Below, one piece after another: positions 28,558-38,323 of a stretch of 64,000 nucleotides of DNA. The translations under genes were made by a program, and so were the position numbers. Below the pieces are notes generated by a model. The model made no database searches. It worked only from the letters and a program-made list of their open reading frames with translations, and was not told where the DNA came from. The stretch comes from Sphingomonadaceae bacterium. Lineage in GTDB: Bacteria; Pseudomonadota; Alphaproteobacteria; Sphingomonadales; Sphingomonadaceae. Each line of letters opens with the position of its first letter. Positions within the stretch are counted from its first letter, which is position 1. The DNA lies in the NCBI GenBank assembly GCA_020850455.1, contig JADZEQ010000001.1, positions 1 through 64,000 of the forward strand. The letters are read 5' to 3'.

Positions 28558-29896
28558 AACGCAGCACCTGCACCGGGTCGGTATTAGCCGCTTTGAATGC
28601 TGGGTAGAGCGCAGCCAAAAAGCTGAACAACATCGCCATCGCACAAATGGTGACAATCTCCACCGGATCAGGTTTCGCCGGCAATTCGGTCAAAAATCGG
28701 ATCGACGGATCCCAAAGATTTTGCCCGGTCACCGCCTGTATGCCGTTGACCACCGCTTGCCGGAAAAAGAGGAATATGGCGCCAAGCATCAGGCCTGCGA
28801 CCATGCCCAAAAATCCGATCGCGGTGCCAATGGTGATAAATATGCGCACGACCGCCGACCTTTCCGCCCCCATGGTGCGCAAAATTGCGATATCGCGGGT
28901 TCGCGTACGGACCAACATGATGAGCGAGGAGACAATGTTGAAAGCCGCCACCAAGATGATGATCGACAAGATGACGAACATCGCCACCCTTTCCACTGCC
29001 AATGCTTCAAACAGGCTGGCATTAAGTTGTCGCCAGTCGGTAATCTCCGCGCGACCGGCCACGGCGCGTTTGAGCGGGGCAAGTGTGGATTCCACGCTAT
29101 CGGGATCGGTGGTTTTCACCTCTATCATGCCGACGCTATCGCCCATCAGCATCAATTGCTGGGCATCGGCCATGGGCAGGATGACATAGCTGTTGTCGAA
29201 CTGAAAAACGCCAATCTCAAATATCGCACCGACCGTATAACCAATCTCTCGCGGGACCGTGCCAAAGGGTGTGGCCCGCCCCGCCGGGTTGATAATCGTC
29301 AGCGTGTCGCCCAATTGAACGCCCAAATTCTGCGCAAGTTCACGCCCAATTGCAATCTGCCCACTACCGCCGCGAATGGCGCGTAAATCGCCGATCAGCG
29401 GCCCCGACCGCAGAGATGGATTATCGGCAATATCGGCATCGACCATGCCGCGCATCAATATACCCTCGACGCGCCCATCATGATTGGCCAACAAAGGTTG
29501 TTCGATCAGTGGCGTTGCCGCCGTCACCCCCGGTGTCGCGCGGGTTAGCCGCAAAATGTCGCGCCAATCATCGAGCCGCCCGTCATAACCCTGCACAACG
29601 GCATGGCCGTTCAACCCGACAATTTTGTCAAACAGTTCTGCGCGAAACCCATTCATAACCGACATGACGATGACCAGCGCCGCCACGCCAAGCGTTACCG
29701 CCACAAAACTGAACGCGGCGGCGATAAAGATGAACCCTTCACCCTTTACCGGCAGCAGATAGCGTTTGATGATAAGTCGCTCATAGGCAGAGGGTAAAAT
29801 CACAGGCGCGAATCCGAAGGAACGGCCCGCCAATGGGCGCTCATCCAGCGGCTCTAATCGGGGTAAGCCACGCTGGCAATGGTTGAGGCGTCGCAT
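28550..29896 (-). CDS. lolC: Lipoprotein-releasing ABC transporter permease LolC/LolE
   Basis: A 448-residue protein from ATG 29896; GTG 29803, directly before [15 protein letters not shown], would match the usual LolC N-terminus better and give 417 residues. One membrane segment follows near the N-terminus ([19 protein letters not shown]), then a large periplasmic region, then three C-terminal segments, the MacB/LolC topology. [13 protein letters not shown] and [16 protein letters not shown] are typical. Alphaproteobacteria commonly use a single LolC/E-type permease as a homodimer, and only one is present here. First gene of the lolC-lolD-gpx-dnaE-ligase unit. Confidence 0.9.
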   Translation of the reverse strand: MRRLNHCQRGLPRLEPLDERPLAGRSFGFAPVILPSAYERLIIKRYLLPVKGEGFIFIAAAFSFVAVTLGVAALVIVMSVMNGFRAELFDKIVGLNGHAVVQGYDGRLDDWRDILRLTRATPGVTAATPLIEQPLLANHDGRVEGILMRGMVDADIADNPSLRSGPLIGDLRAIRGGSGQIAIGRELAQNLGVQLGDTLTIINPAGRATPFGTVPREIGYTVGAIFEIGVFQFDNSYVILPMADAQQLMLMGDSVGMIEVKTTDPDSVESTLAPLKRAVAGRAEITDWRQLNASLFEALAVERVAMFVILSIIILVAAFNIVSSLIMLVRTRTRDIAILRTMGAERSAVVRIFITIGTAIGFLGMVAGLMLGAIFLFFRQAVVNGIQAVTGQNLWDPSIRFLTELPAKPDPVEIVTICAMAMLFSFLAALYPAFKAANTDPVQVLRYE

Positions 29897-30222
29897 CGCC
29901 CAGCAGGGTTTTGCTGCATCGACAAAGTTAGTCGATGCTCTGACGTAACAATATTACCCAATTGTTGCAGCGATGGCACAGCGGCGGCCAAATCGCCTGG
30001 TTTCATGCCACTTATGGATGACAGATTTACCTAGCCGCCATAATCCTTACTCCGTTCCATACCAGCGGACGATCCGAGGGTCAGGTTCAGGGAGACGAGG
30101 TTGAGCATGGCCGCCAAAGGCGCCGGCTCTTTCCAATTCAGCTTCGCACCTTCGGGGGATGGTGCTAGCAGTTCGTCACGCGAGGCTCCGGATGGCGCAA
30201 GCTATCCGGAGCCTTTGCTTTT
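29897..30222 (+). ncRNA. Candidate small RNA locus in a gene-free stretch
   Basis: These bases contain no credible ORF. On the plus strand they end in a textbook Rho-independent terminator (30183-30222), yet no plus-strand protein gene lies upstream: lolC starts at 29896 on the minus strand. A stand-alone plus-strand transcript is therefore the simplest explanation. Local stems are visible in the last 150 bases, for example GCACC/GGTGC around a loop near 30145-30165. I could not match it to SRP RNA, 6S RNA, tmRNA or RNase P RNA. The 5' end and promoter are not determined; the RNA probably starts between about 30,030 and 30,090. Confidence 0.45.
30183..30222 (+). terminator. Strong Rho-independent terminator (plus strand)
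   Basis: AGGCTCCGGAT (30183-30193) pairs with ATCCGGAGCCT (30204-30214). The loop extends the stem by three more pairs and closes on a GCAA tetraloop, giving about 14 bp. A T-rich run TTTGCTTTT follows on the plus strand only. Read on the minus strand there is no T-run, so it is not an efficient terminator for the opposing pyrG/Crp-family direction. Confidence 0.8.
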
Positions 30223-30238
30223 ACGATTGGATTTTTCG

Positions 30239-30925
30239 TTATTCGCCTGATTCGGCGATTTCCGCCAGCATGTCAGGGTCGAGGATGGTGACCCGCCCAT
30301 GCTCCCGCCCAATCAACCCCTGATCCGCCCAAGCGGACAATTGCCGGTTGATTTGTTCGCGGCTCATGCCGGCAAAATGGGCAAGGTCGGTTTGGTTGAG
30401 GTCATGACGCAGCCGCCCACCGTCGGGCCCTATGGCCATCAACCGGATTAAACAGCGGGCAAGACGTGGGCCGGATGCAAAGGCGCGGTCCCCCTCAATC
30501 GTTGCATTGGCTTGGCGCAAGCGGCGCGCCATCTGGCCGAGCAACAGCCAAGCAAAATCGGGGCGCTGCGAAATAATGTCGCGCAGAGCACCCCGGTCAA
30601 GCCACAGCGCACGCACATCTTCATGTGCGGAAACGGTTGCCGTGCGCTCCCCGCCGTCGAGCACCGCAATTTCGCCGACCACCGCGCCACGTTCGAGGTA
30701 ATCCAATGTAATTTCGCGCCCATTGGCCGCTACAATCGAAACCCGCGCAACCCCGGCCAGCAGAATATAGAGCGCTTTGCCGTCATCGCCCTGCCGCATC
30801 ATCACATCGCCGCGCGCAAATTCGCGCACATTGCCACGGGCGGCCAGCGCGTCAAAAGCCTCTTCGCTTGCGCCTGCAAATAGGCTACCCGACGATAGTA
30901 ATCCCGATAATTCAGCGCCCTGCAT
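30239..30925 (-). CDS. Crp/Fnr-family transcriptional regulator
   Basis: A 228-residue protein from ATG 30925, which has GGGGGGA about nine bases upstream (GTG 30943 is the alternative). A cyclic-nucleotide-binding-like jelly roll fills about 20-140 (GDVMMRQGDDGKALYILLAG, VVGEIAVLDGGERTATV). A winged HTH follows, with DLAHFAGMSREQINRQL as the recognition region. There is no N-terminal Cys cluster, so it is not an oxygen-sensing Fnr. The effector is unknown. It lies 84 bases downstream of pyrG on the same strand. Confidence 0.88.
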   Translation of the reverse strand: MQGAELSGLLSSGSLFAGASEEAFDALAARGNVREFARGDVMMRQGDDGKALYILLAGVARVSIVAANGREITLDYLERGAVVGEIAVLDGGERTATVSAHEDVRALWLDRGALRDIISQRPDFAWLLLGQMARRLRQANATIEGDRAFASGPRLARCLIRLMAIGPDGGRLRHDLNQTDLAHFAGMSREQINRQLSAWADQGLIGREHGRVTILDPDMLAEIAESGE

Positions 30926-31009
30926 AGCAGCTTTTCCCCCCACCTATGCGGCCACCCTGACTAAATTTATTAGCAGGCGCAAGGTGAAAGCGTGTGCGAG
31001 GCGGTGCGC

Positions 31010-32644
31010 CTAGACGAGGCGACTTTGCTGCACCGCCGCTTCCACGAAGCTGGCAAAGAGCGGGTGTGGGTCAAATGGTTTGGATTTGAGTTCCGGGTGA
31101 AATTGCACCCCGACAAACCACGGATGATCGTCGCGTTCGACAATTTCAGGCAATTCGCCGTCTGGCGACATGCCCGAAAAGCGCAGTCCTGCAGCCTCTA
31201 GCCGTTCGCGATATGCGGTATTCACCTCATATCGGTGGCGGTGTCGTTCGCTAATGCTGTCACCGTCATAAATTTGCGCGACATGGCTGTTGCCCGCCAG
31301 CGCAGCCGGATAAGCACCCAGTCGCATCGTTCCGCCCAAATCACTATCGGCGTTGCGCTTTTGCAGCCCCTCCTCGCTCATCCATTCCTGAATAATGCCG
31401 ATAAGCGGTTCATCCGTTGGGCCGAACTCGCTGGAGGAAGCGTTGGGGAGACCGCATAAGTTGCGCGCGCTTTCAACGCAGGCCATTTGCATACCGAAAC
31501 AAATGCCGAAAAATGGGACCTTGCGTTCGCGGGCAAAGCGGATTGCCGCGATTTTGCCCTCTGCCCCGCGTTCGCCAAAGGCGCCGGGCACCAGAATGGC
31601 ATGCAGTGGTTCAAGTTCCGCAGCGATATGCGCTTCGTCGCCTTCAAAAATTTCAGCGTCTATCCAGCGGATATTGACCTTGACACGATTGGCTAGGCCA
31701 CCATGGACCAGCGCTTCGTTCAGGCTCTTATATGCGTCCTGCAGGCCGACATATTTGCCGATAACGCCGACAGTCACTTCCCCTTCGGGGTTGATCTGCC
31801 GATCCAAAATATCGCTCCAGCGGCGCAGGTCGGGTGCAACGCCCGGCGTAATGCCGAATGCGCGCAACACCTCATAATCCAAGCCCTCCGCATGATATTG
31901 CAGTGGCACGGCATAAATGGATTTGGCGTCAAGCGCCGGAATCACCGCTTCCTTGCGCACATTGCAAAACAGCGCAATTTTGGCGCGTTCATTGTCGGGC
32001 AACGGATGTTCGCAGCGGCATAGCAAAATATCAGGCTGCACGCCCAATGCGGTCAATTCCTTGACGCTGTGCTGGGTCGGCTTGGTTTTCAATTCCCCCG
32101 CCGCCGCGATATAGGGAACCAGGGTCACATGGACAAAGACGCTCGCTTCCCGTCCCAATTCGTTGCGGAGCTGGCGGATTGCTTCCATGAAAGGCAGCGA
32201 TTCGATGTCGCCAACCGTTCCGCCAATTTCGCACAGAACAAAATCCAGATCTTGCGTATCCGCCTTGGCAAATGCCTTTATCGCGTCGGTAACATGCGGG
32301 ATAACCTGCACCGTCGCCCCCAGATAATCGCCGCGCCGTTCCTTGGCGATGATGTCGCGATAAATACGGCCAGAGGTGACATTGTCGCTCTGCCGCGCAG
32401 CGACGCCGGTAAATCGTTCGTAATGACCAAGGTCGAGATCGGTTTCCGCGCCATCGTCGGTCACATAGACTTCGCCATGCTGATAGGGCGACATCGTGCC
32501 GGGATCGACGTTCAAATAAGGGTCAAATTTGCGAATACGCACGCGGTATCCGCGCGCCTGCAACAGCGCAGCCAGACTTGCCGCCATCAAACCTTTGCCG
32601 AGCGAGGAGACCACGCCGCCGGTGATAAAAATAAACCGCGCCAT
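31010..32644 (-). CDS. pyrG: CTP synthase
   Basis: A 544-residue protein starting at ATG 32644 ([18 protein letters not shown]). The N-terminal synthetase domain has the SSLGKG P-loop; the C-terminal glutamine amidotransferase has the nucleophile Cys in GICFGMQ and the His-Glu pair in QFHPE. It converts UTP to CTP. It is the last gene of a tpiA-secG-pyrG run on the minus strand; 138 bases separate it from secG. Confidence 0.97.
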   Translation of the reverse strand: MARFIFITGGVVSSLGKGLMAASLAALLQARGYRVRIRKFDPYLNVDPGTMSPYQHGEVYVTDDGAETDLDLGHYERFTGVAARQSDNVTSGRIYRDIIAKERRGDYLGATVQVIPHVTDAIKAFAKADTQDLDFVLCEIGGTVGDIESLPFMEAIRQLRNELGREASVFVHVTLVPYIAAAGELKTKPTQHSVKELTALGVQPDILLCRCEHPLPDNERAKIALFCNVRKEAVIPALDAKSIYAVPLQYHAEGLDYEVLRAFGITPGVAPDLRRWSDILDRQINPEGEVTVGVIGKYVGLQDAYKSLNEALVHGGLANRVKVNIRWIDAEIFEGDEAHIAAELEPLHAILVPGAFGERGAEGKIAAIRFARERKVPFFGICFGMQMACVESARNLCGLPNASSSEFGPTDEPLIGIIQEWMSEEGLQKRNADSDLGGTMRLGAYPAALAGNSHVAQIYDGDSISERHRHRYEVNTAYRERLEAAGLRFSGMSPDGELPEIVERDDHPWFVGVQFHPELKSKPFDPHPLFASFVEAAVQQSRLV

Positions 32645-32782
32645 GGGAATCATCGCCTAGCCGTAAATGGGGTGGGTATGCAAGCGGGCAACGGCGCGCG
32701 CAGCGCCATATTTGTCGCCAATCCACCCTAAATGATTGAAATTGCTTACCCGATTTCTACAAATCTTATGCGGGCAAACCAA

Positions 32783-33235
32783 TTATTGCTGCAGCGGCAC
32801 ATTGCCCGGCGCTGCCGCAGGCGGATTGGTGCTGGGCGTACCGGCCGCCGGCGGCGCTGCACCTGTCGCTGCCCCGGCGGCGGCTGCCGATAATGGATCG
32901 CCGCCACCCAATGGCACAGCTGTGGTCGGTGCCGGCAACGGCGGCGCTGCTTCGGCCGGGCCATTGGGCACACTTGCCGCCTTGGCATTGGTGTCAATTT
33001 GCGAGGAACGATGCCCGACCGAGGCAAGGATCGCCAAAATAATCGACAAAGAGATGAACGCGGTCGCCAAAATGGCGGTCGTGCGGGTCAGAAAATCCTT
33101 GGCCCCGTGCGCCGACAGAAACCCGGTCGGGCTGCCGCCTGTGCCAAGCCCACCACCCTCCGACTTTTGCATCAGGATGACGGTGATAAGGCCCAGCGTG
33201 ACCAGCGCCTGCAAAACCAAGAGAAAGGTATACAT
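32783..33235 (-). CDS. secG: Preprotein translocase subunit SecG
   Basis: A 150-residue protein starting at ATG 33235 with AGGAA upstream. Two membrane segments lie at about 2-22 and 52-72, and the cytosolic loop holds MQKSEGGGLGTGGS, the SecG signature. The C-terminal 65 residues are an Ala/Pro/Gly-rich tail, longer than in E. coli SecG but common in this order. SecG assists SecYE during protein export. Between tpiA and pyrG as in related genomes. Confidence 0.92.
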   Translation of the reverse strand: MYTFLLVLQALVTLGLITVILMQKSEGGGLGTGGSPTGFLSAHGAKDFLTRTTAILATAFISLSIILAILASVGHRSSQIDTNAKAASVPNGPAEAAPPLPAPTTAVPLGGGDPLSAAAAGAATGAAPPAAGTPSTNPPAAAPGNVPLQQ

Positions 33236-33316
33236 TATTTTTCCTGCAAATGCGTCGTGCGACATTCACCTGCCGCGCGCCAATTTCCGCGCACATAGGG
33301 CGGCAGTCGCGCGCAA

Positions 33317-34063
33317 TCAAGTATTAGAGGCGCCCTCGCCTGCCGCGATGATCGGCACAAATTTGGCAGCGCTCAAGCTTGCCCCGCCCACCAGCGCACC
33401 GTCAACGTCGCTGGTCGCCAAGATTTCAGCCGCATTATCCGGCGTAACCGACCCACCGTAAAGAATGCGCACATCGTTCGCAGCGCTGCCGAGTGCGCCG
33501 CGGATGGCACCGTGCATGGCTGCAATTTCGTCGGTCGAGGCGGTCAGTCCGGTACCGATTGCCCAAATCGGCTCATAGGCTATGGCGACGCGTTTTGGTG
33601 CATGGAGCAGCGCCATCGGCAGGGATTGGGCGACTTGGCCCAATACATAGGTTTCGGCATCACCCGCTTCACGCACGCTCAGCGGCTCACCAACACAGAT
33701 GATAACGTCCAGCCCCGCGCCCAGAGCTGCCGACGCCTTGTTACGCACCATCTCATTTGATTCGTGGGAATATTCGCGCCGTTCGCTGTGGCCAACGATG
33801 GCGAGCTTTGCCCCGCAATCGACCAGCATATCTGCCGAAACACTGCCGGTAAACGCGCCCTTGTCCAATGTATGACAATCCTGCCCACCGACGCCAAGTT
33901 GGGGACACAGCTTGGCCATCGCCATAACCAACGTAAAGGGCGGACACAGCGCAACATCGACGCCCGGATGCGCATGTGCTGCCTTTTCAATCGCCTGCGC
34001 TTCATGCAGCGAGGTGATGTGGCCGTTCATCTTCCAATTACCGACAATATATTTGCGTCGCAT
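33317..34063 (-). CDS. tpiA: Triosephosphate isomerase
   Basis: A 248-residue protein from ATG 34063. The catalytic residues are K11 in GNWKMNG, H92 in IVGHSERR and E164 in AYEPIWAIGTG. It interconverts dihydroxyacetone phosphate and glyceraldehyde 3-phosphate. The longer open frame upstream runs into the divergent spacer shared with the ppiD-like gene. Confidence 0.96.
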   Translation of the reverse strand: MRRKYIVGNWKMNGHITSLHEAQAIEKAAHAHPGVDVALCPPFTLVMAMAKLCPQLGVGGQDCHTLDKGAFTGSVSADMLVDCGAKLAIVGHSERREYSHESNEMVRNKASAALGAGLDVIICVGEPLSVREAGDAETYVLGQVAQSLPMALLHAPKRVAIAYEPIWAIGTGLTASTDEIAAMHGAIRGALGSAANDVRILYGGSVTPDNAAEILATSDVDGALVGGASLSAAKFVPIIAAGEGASNT

Positions 34064-34236
34064 TATCTGCCCTTTGCCTCTTGCTCTGGGCCATCGCCTA
34101 GCGTTGATGCACGCCGTGCTCAACCGACAAAAGCGCCCGCACCGCCCCTTGCAACGCAGTTTAGCTTGAAGCAGCGCCGCCACCCCCCTAAAGCGCTGCG
34201 CCAGATATCCGCATATCCTTCATAGGCCCGCAATCC

Positions 34237-36174
34237 ATGATTCAGTTTTTCCGCGCCATCCTCACTTCCAAGATCGGCGCGGCCGTTGCGCTCACCCTTT
34301 TGGTCATTCTGGGCTTTGCCTTTGTGCTTGGTGATGTGACGGGGATGAGCGGCGCGGGCCAAGTGGGCGACAATGTCATTGCCAAGGTGGGCAGCCGCGA
34401 CATCACCATGCAGGATGTACGCCAACGGGTGCAGATCGAATATCGGCGGGCGCAACAACAGAACCCGCAACTCACCATGGACCAGTTTCTGGCTGGCGAC
34501 ACGCTTGACGCGCTGATCAACCAGACGGTCGAACTCTATGCGCTCGAACAATATGCCCGTGCACAAGGCATCGGCATCGACCGCGAAAGCATTGACGCCG
34601 AAATCGCGCGCACGCCGGGCTTTGCCGGGGTCAGTGGCAGTTTCGATCAAGAAATCATGCGCCAAGCGCTGCAGCAACAGGGCATGAGCGTTGATCAATA
34701 TCGCGCCAATCTGGTCAATGCCTCCATCGTGCGGCAATTGGTCGCGGCCTATGGCACGCTGCGCGATGCCCCGCGCGGGCTAGTAGTCCCCTATGCATCC
34801 TTGTTGATGGAACGGCGGGTTGGGGACGCAACCTTTGTTCCCGCATCACGCTTTGCACCCACGGCCAACCCGACGCCGCAGCAATTGCAGGCATTTTATA
34901 CCGCGCAGCGCCAACGCTATCTGCTGCCTGAACGGCGGGTGGTACGTTACGCGGTGATCGACCAGAGCCATGTGCCCGCCGTTGCGCCGCCAACTGCTGC
35001 ACAAATTGCAGAGGCATATCGCGCCGCCAGCGCCGAATTTGCAGCGCGCGAAACCCGCCGTTTCAATCAGGTCATCGTGGAAACAAGAGCGGCAGCCGAC
35101 CGGATTGCCGCCGCTGCGCGGGCTGGCCAGTCGCTTGACGCCGCCGCCCGTGCTGCCGGACTGTCGGCAGCGCGCATAGATGCCGCAAACAAGGAAAGCT
35201 TTGCCGCCAGCACCAGCGCGGCGGTTGCCGACACCGCCTTTGCGGCAGCGCAGGGGGGCATAGTTGGCCCACTACCAGTGCCCTTGGGCTTTGTTGTCCT
35301 GCATGTGGAATCGGCCACATCGATCCCCCAGCGCACGCTGGCTGATGTGACGCCCCTGCTCACCCAGCGGCTGAATGAACAGCATCAGCAAGAAGCGATG
35401 GTGGACCTCTTCAACAATGTGCAGGATGCGTTGAATGGTGGGGCGAGTGTTGCCGAAATTGCGACCGACAAGCATCTGACTTTGGTCGAAACACCCGCGA
35501 TTTTGGCCAATGGCCAATCGCTCGCCAACCCCGCTTATCGTTGGGAGGCACGGCTCAACCCCCTGCTCTCCGCAGCTTTCCAAATGCATCAGGGTGATGC
35601 AGCGCAATTGGTAACTATAGAGGATGGGCGCGTTTTTGCGGCGGTTGATGTGCCGACAACCATCGCCGCAGCGCCGCCGCCGCTGGCAGAAATTGCGGCG
35701 CGGGTGACAGCTGATTGGAAACAGGCCGAAGGGGCAAAACGTGCGCGCGATGTGGCACGACGCATCCTTGCCAATGTAGAGCGTGGGCAGAGCATGTCCG
35801 CCGCATCCACAGCTGCGGGCAACAGCCTCTCCGTCCAGCAGATCACTGCGCGGCGTATCGATACGGTGATTGCGCCCGGCCGTGTGCCGCCCGAAGTTGC
35901 GCTGCTGTTCGCGATGGATGGTGGCACAGTGCGCACGTTGGAAATGCCGGGTGGGAGCGGCTGGATGGTCATCAAATTGGCGCGTATCGAACCCGGTGAT
36001 GCCAGTGGCGATCAACAAGTTATTACGGGGGTCGGCCGCGAATTTGTGCAGGCGCTTGGCGCCGATTATGTGCAGATATTGGTCAATGCCGCGCGCGCGC
36101 AATTTCCGGTCAACATTAATCGGGAGGCGGTTCGCACGCTGCGCGAGCAGCTGCTCGGCCGTGGTGGCAACTGA
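34237..36174 (+). CDS. PpiD/SurA-like peptidylprolyl isomerase, membrane-anchored
   Basis: A 645-residue protein. A single N-terminal membrane segment (about 12-32, GAAVALTLLVILGFAFVLG) anchors it, followed by a SurA-N-like chaperone region (about 45-170) and a parvulin-type domain (about 255-370). This is the PpiD layout: a periplasmic foldase tethered near the Sec translocon. The rest is Ala/Gln-rich helix. It is upstream of trpE in the same direction; its stop TGA at 36172-36174 overlaps the probable trpE beginning. Confidence 0.85.
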   Translation: MIQFFRAILTSKIGAAVALTLLVILGFAFVLGDVTGMSGAGQVGDNVIAKVGSRDITMQDVRQRVQIEYRRAQQQNPQLTMDQFLAGDTLDALINQTVELYALEQYARAQGIGIDRESIDAEIARTPGFAGVSGSFDQEIMRQALQQQGMSVDQYRANLVNASIVRQLVAAYGTLRDAPRGLVVPYASLLMERRVGDATFVPASRFAPTANPTPQQLQAFYTAQRQRYLLPERRVVRYAVIDQSHVPAVAPPTAAQIAEAYRAASAEFAARETRRFNQVIVETRAAADRIAAAARAGQSLDAAARAAGLSAARIDAANKESFAASTSAAVADTAFAAAQGGIVGPLPVPLGFVVLHVESATSIPQRTLADVTPLLTQRLNEQHQQEAMVDLFNNVQDALNGGASVAEIATDKHLTLVETPAILANGQSLANPAYRWEARLNPLLSAAFQMHQGDAAQLVTIEDGRVFAAVDVPTTIAAAPPPLAEIAARVTADWKQAEGAKRARDVARRILANVERGQSMSAASTAAGNSLSVQQITARRIDTVIAPGRVPPEVALLFAMDGGTVRTLEMPGGSGWMVIKLARIEPGDASGDQQVITGVGREFVQALGADYVQILVNAARAQFPVNINREAVRTLREQLLGRGGN

Positions 36175-37715
36175 GCGGGCCGGCTGCCGCCGCACACGGC
36201 GGGATATTCGGTGCCAAGATAGCGCTTGACGCGCTGACCGATGGCAGGGGCGCACTGCTCTGGGCACAGCGCGTCGCTGATTGCGATACCCCCATTTCGG
36301 CGGCCCTGTCGCTGATGCAGTCGGAGCGTGGCGACTGGATTCTCGAATCGGTAGAAGGCGGCGCAACGCGTGGGCGGTATAGCCTGATCGGCCTCGACCC
36401 CGATTTGGTGCTGCGTGCGCAAGGCGATGTCGTACAAATAAACCGACGTTGGCAGTTGGACCGGCAGCGGTTCGAAACAATCGACCAAACGCCGGTGGAT
36501 GCACTGCGCCAATTGGTTGGCGAATGTCAGGTCGACCCGATACCCGATGGCTTGCCGAGCGCGCTTGCCTGCCTCGTCGGTTATTTCGCCTATGAAATTT
36601 ATGGGCAAATCGAAAGCCTGCCGCGCCCTGCCCCCAACCCGATTGGCGCAAGCGATTATTTCTTTGTCCGACCAACCTTGTTGCTGGTGTTCGACCGGCT
36701 GACCGATTTGGTCTGGATCGTCGCGCCTGTTTGGCCCGACAGCAGCGCGCCGCCCGAACGTAGCATTGCGCGTGCCGAAGAACGTATCGCCGCCGCGCTT
36801 CACGCGCTTGACAGCCATCAACCATCGCCGCGTGCAGAGGTCGCTATCGACCCGGCAGCAATGACGCTGGAACCCACGCTGCCAGCCGGTCGCTATGCCG
36901 ATATGGTGGCGCGCGCCAAGCAATATATTGTCGCCGGCGATATTTTTCAGGTTGTCCTCGCTCAGCGTTTCACCACCCCCTTTGCCCTGCCGCCCATCGC
37001 ACTTTATCGGTCGCTGCGACGGATTAATCCCAGCCCCTTCCTCTATTTCCTCGACCTGCCCGACATGGCGATTGTCGGTTCCAGCCCCGAAATTTTAGTG
37101 CGGGTACGTGATGGTGAAATTACCATCCGGCCGATTGCGGGCACACGCCCGCGCGGGGCCAATGCGGCAGAGGATGTTGCCAATCGCACCTCCCTCCTTG
37201 CCGACGCAAAGGAATGCGCCGAACATCTGATGCTGCTCGACCTTGGGCGCAATGATGTCGCGCGCAGCGCCCGCGCTGGGACGGTCAGCGTCACCGATGC
37301 CTTCACCGTCGAATTTTACAGCCATGTCATGCACATCGTATCGAACGTGGTCGGCACGCTGGATGTGGACAAGGATGCGCTTGACGCGCTGTTCGCCGGC
37401 TTTCCGGCGGGCACGGTTTCAGGCGCGCCAAAGGTGCGTGCAGCGCAAATCATTGCCGAGTTGGAAGGCGAAACGCGCGGGGTTTATGCAGGTGGTATCG
37501 GATATTTTGCGCCCGATGGCAGCATGGATAGCTGCATCGTGCTGCGCACCGGCATCTTGAAGGACGGCACGCTCCACGTCACGGCTGGCGCTGGGATCGT
37601 CGCCGACAGCGACGCCGACTATGAACAGCGCGAGTGTGAGGCAAAAGCCCGCGCGCTGCTCGCTGCGGCGCAAGAGGCGGTGCGCATCGCCGGTGAAGCG
37701 GGGTATGGGCAATGA
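36171..37715 (+). CDS. trpE: Anthranilate synthase component I, with no canonical start codon
   Basis: The frame is open from 36120 and protein-like from about 36171. The first in-frame ATG is at 36315, inside the conserved N-terminus (before SERGDWILESVEGGATRG). Upstream codons read as homologous TrpE sequence (ALTDGRGALLWAQRVADCDTP). No ATG, GTG or TTG occurs in frame between 36120 and 36315. CTG at 36171 overlaps the upstream TGA as CTGA and would give 514 residues, normal for the family; ATA or ATT are other options. The C-terminal chorismate-binding core is intact (IAGTRPRG, GRNDVARSA, GTVSGAPK). It makes anthranilate with TrpG; the LES motif of tryptophan feedback binding is present. 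Confidence 0.85.
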   Translation: MSGPAAAAHGGIFGAKIALDALTDGRGALLWAQRVADCDTPISAALSLMQSERGDWILESVEGGATRGRYSLIGLDPDLVLRAQGDVVQINRRWQLDRQRFETIDQTPVDALRQLVGECQVDPIPDGLPSALACLVGYFAYEIYGQIESLPRPAPNPIGASDYFFVRPTLLLVFDRLTDLVWIVAPVWPDSSAPPERSIARAEERIAAALHALDSHQPSPRAEVAIDPAAMTLEPTLPAGRYADMVARAKQYIVAGDIFQVVLAQRFTTPFALPPIALYRSLRRINPSPFLYFLDLPDMAIVGSSPEILVRVRDGEITIRPIAGTRPRGANAAEDVANRTSLLADAKECAEHLMLLDLGRNDVARSARAGTVSVTDAFTVEFYSHVMHIVSNVVGTLDVDKDALDALFAGFPAGTVSGAPKVRAAQIIAELEGETRGVYAGGIGYFAPDGSMDSCIVLRTGILKDGTLHVTAGAGIVADSDADYEQRECEAKARALLAAAQEAVRIAGEAGYGQ

Positions 37716-38323
37716 TTTTGGTCATCGACAATTATGACAGCTTTACCTTCAACCTCGTCCACTATTTGCGCGAATTGGGCGCTGAAGTGGTTGTGGAGCG
37801 TAACGATGCGTTACGCGTTGATCAGGCAATGGCCAGCGGGGCCAAGGGATTTCTAATTTCGCCCGGCCCCGGCACGCCCGATGATGCGGGTATAGCGCTG
37901 GAACTGATAGCCGCCTGCGCAGCGGAGGGGCGCCGTCCGCTGCTTGGCGTGTGCCTCGGCCATCAGGCTATCGGGCAAAGCTTTGGCGCCAAGGTGGTGC
38001 GCGGCCATTTGATGCACGGGAAAACCGCATGCGTGCGCCATGACGGCAGTGGCATTTTTGCAGGCATCCCAGACCGATTCACCGCCACGCGATATCATAG
38101 CCTTGTCGTGGAGAATCTGCCCGAATCTTTGCACGTTAATGCGACAAGTGTTGATGGCGCGGTGATGGGTTTTTCGCATCGCAGCTTACCGATCCATGGT
38201 GTGCAATTTCACCCCGAAAGCATCGCCACCCAGCACGGCCATGCGATGCTGGCTAATTTCCTGCGGATGGCAGGAATCGTGCCCACCGCCATACCTAATC
38301 GTGACATCAACTTGCCCCTATGA
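37712..38323 (+). CDS. trpG: Anthranilate synthase component II (glutamine amidotransferase)
   Basis: A 203-residue protein. The class I amidotransferase triad is C81 in LGVCLGHQAIG and His/Glu in QFHPES. It supplies ammonia to TrpE; in many bacteria the same subunit also serves PabB for folate. Overlaps trpE and trpD by 4 bases (ATGA) on each side. Confidence 0.95.
   Translation: MILVIDNYDSFTFNLVHYLRELGAEVVVERNDALRVDQAMASGAKGFLISPGPGTPDDAGIALELIAACAAEGRRPLLGVCLGHQAIGQSFGAKVVRGHLMHGKTACVRHDGSGIFAGIPDRFTATRYHSLVVENLPESLHVNATSVDGAVMGFSHRSLPIHGVQFHPESIATQHGHAMLANFLRMAGIVPTAIPNRDINLPL

Noticed and set aside
29897-30238. Assignment of the non-coding locus to SRP RNA, 6S RNA or tmRNA
   Set aside because: The SRP GGAA-tetraloop motif, the 6S long-hairpin symmetry and tmRNA acceptor features were looked for and not seen.
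35272-36825. 517-codon minus-strand frame across ppiD-like and trpE genes
   Set aside because: Runs opposite two recognised genes and has no recognisable domain.
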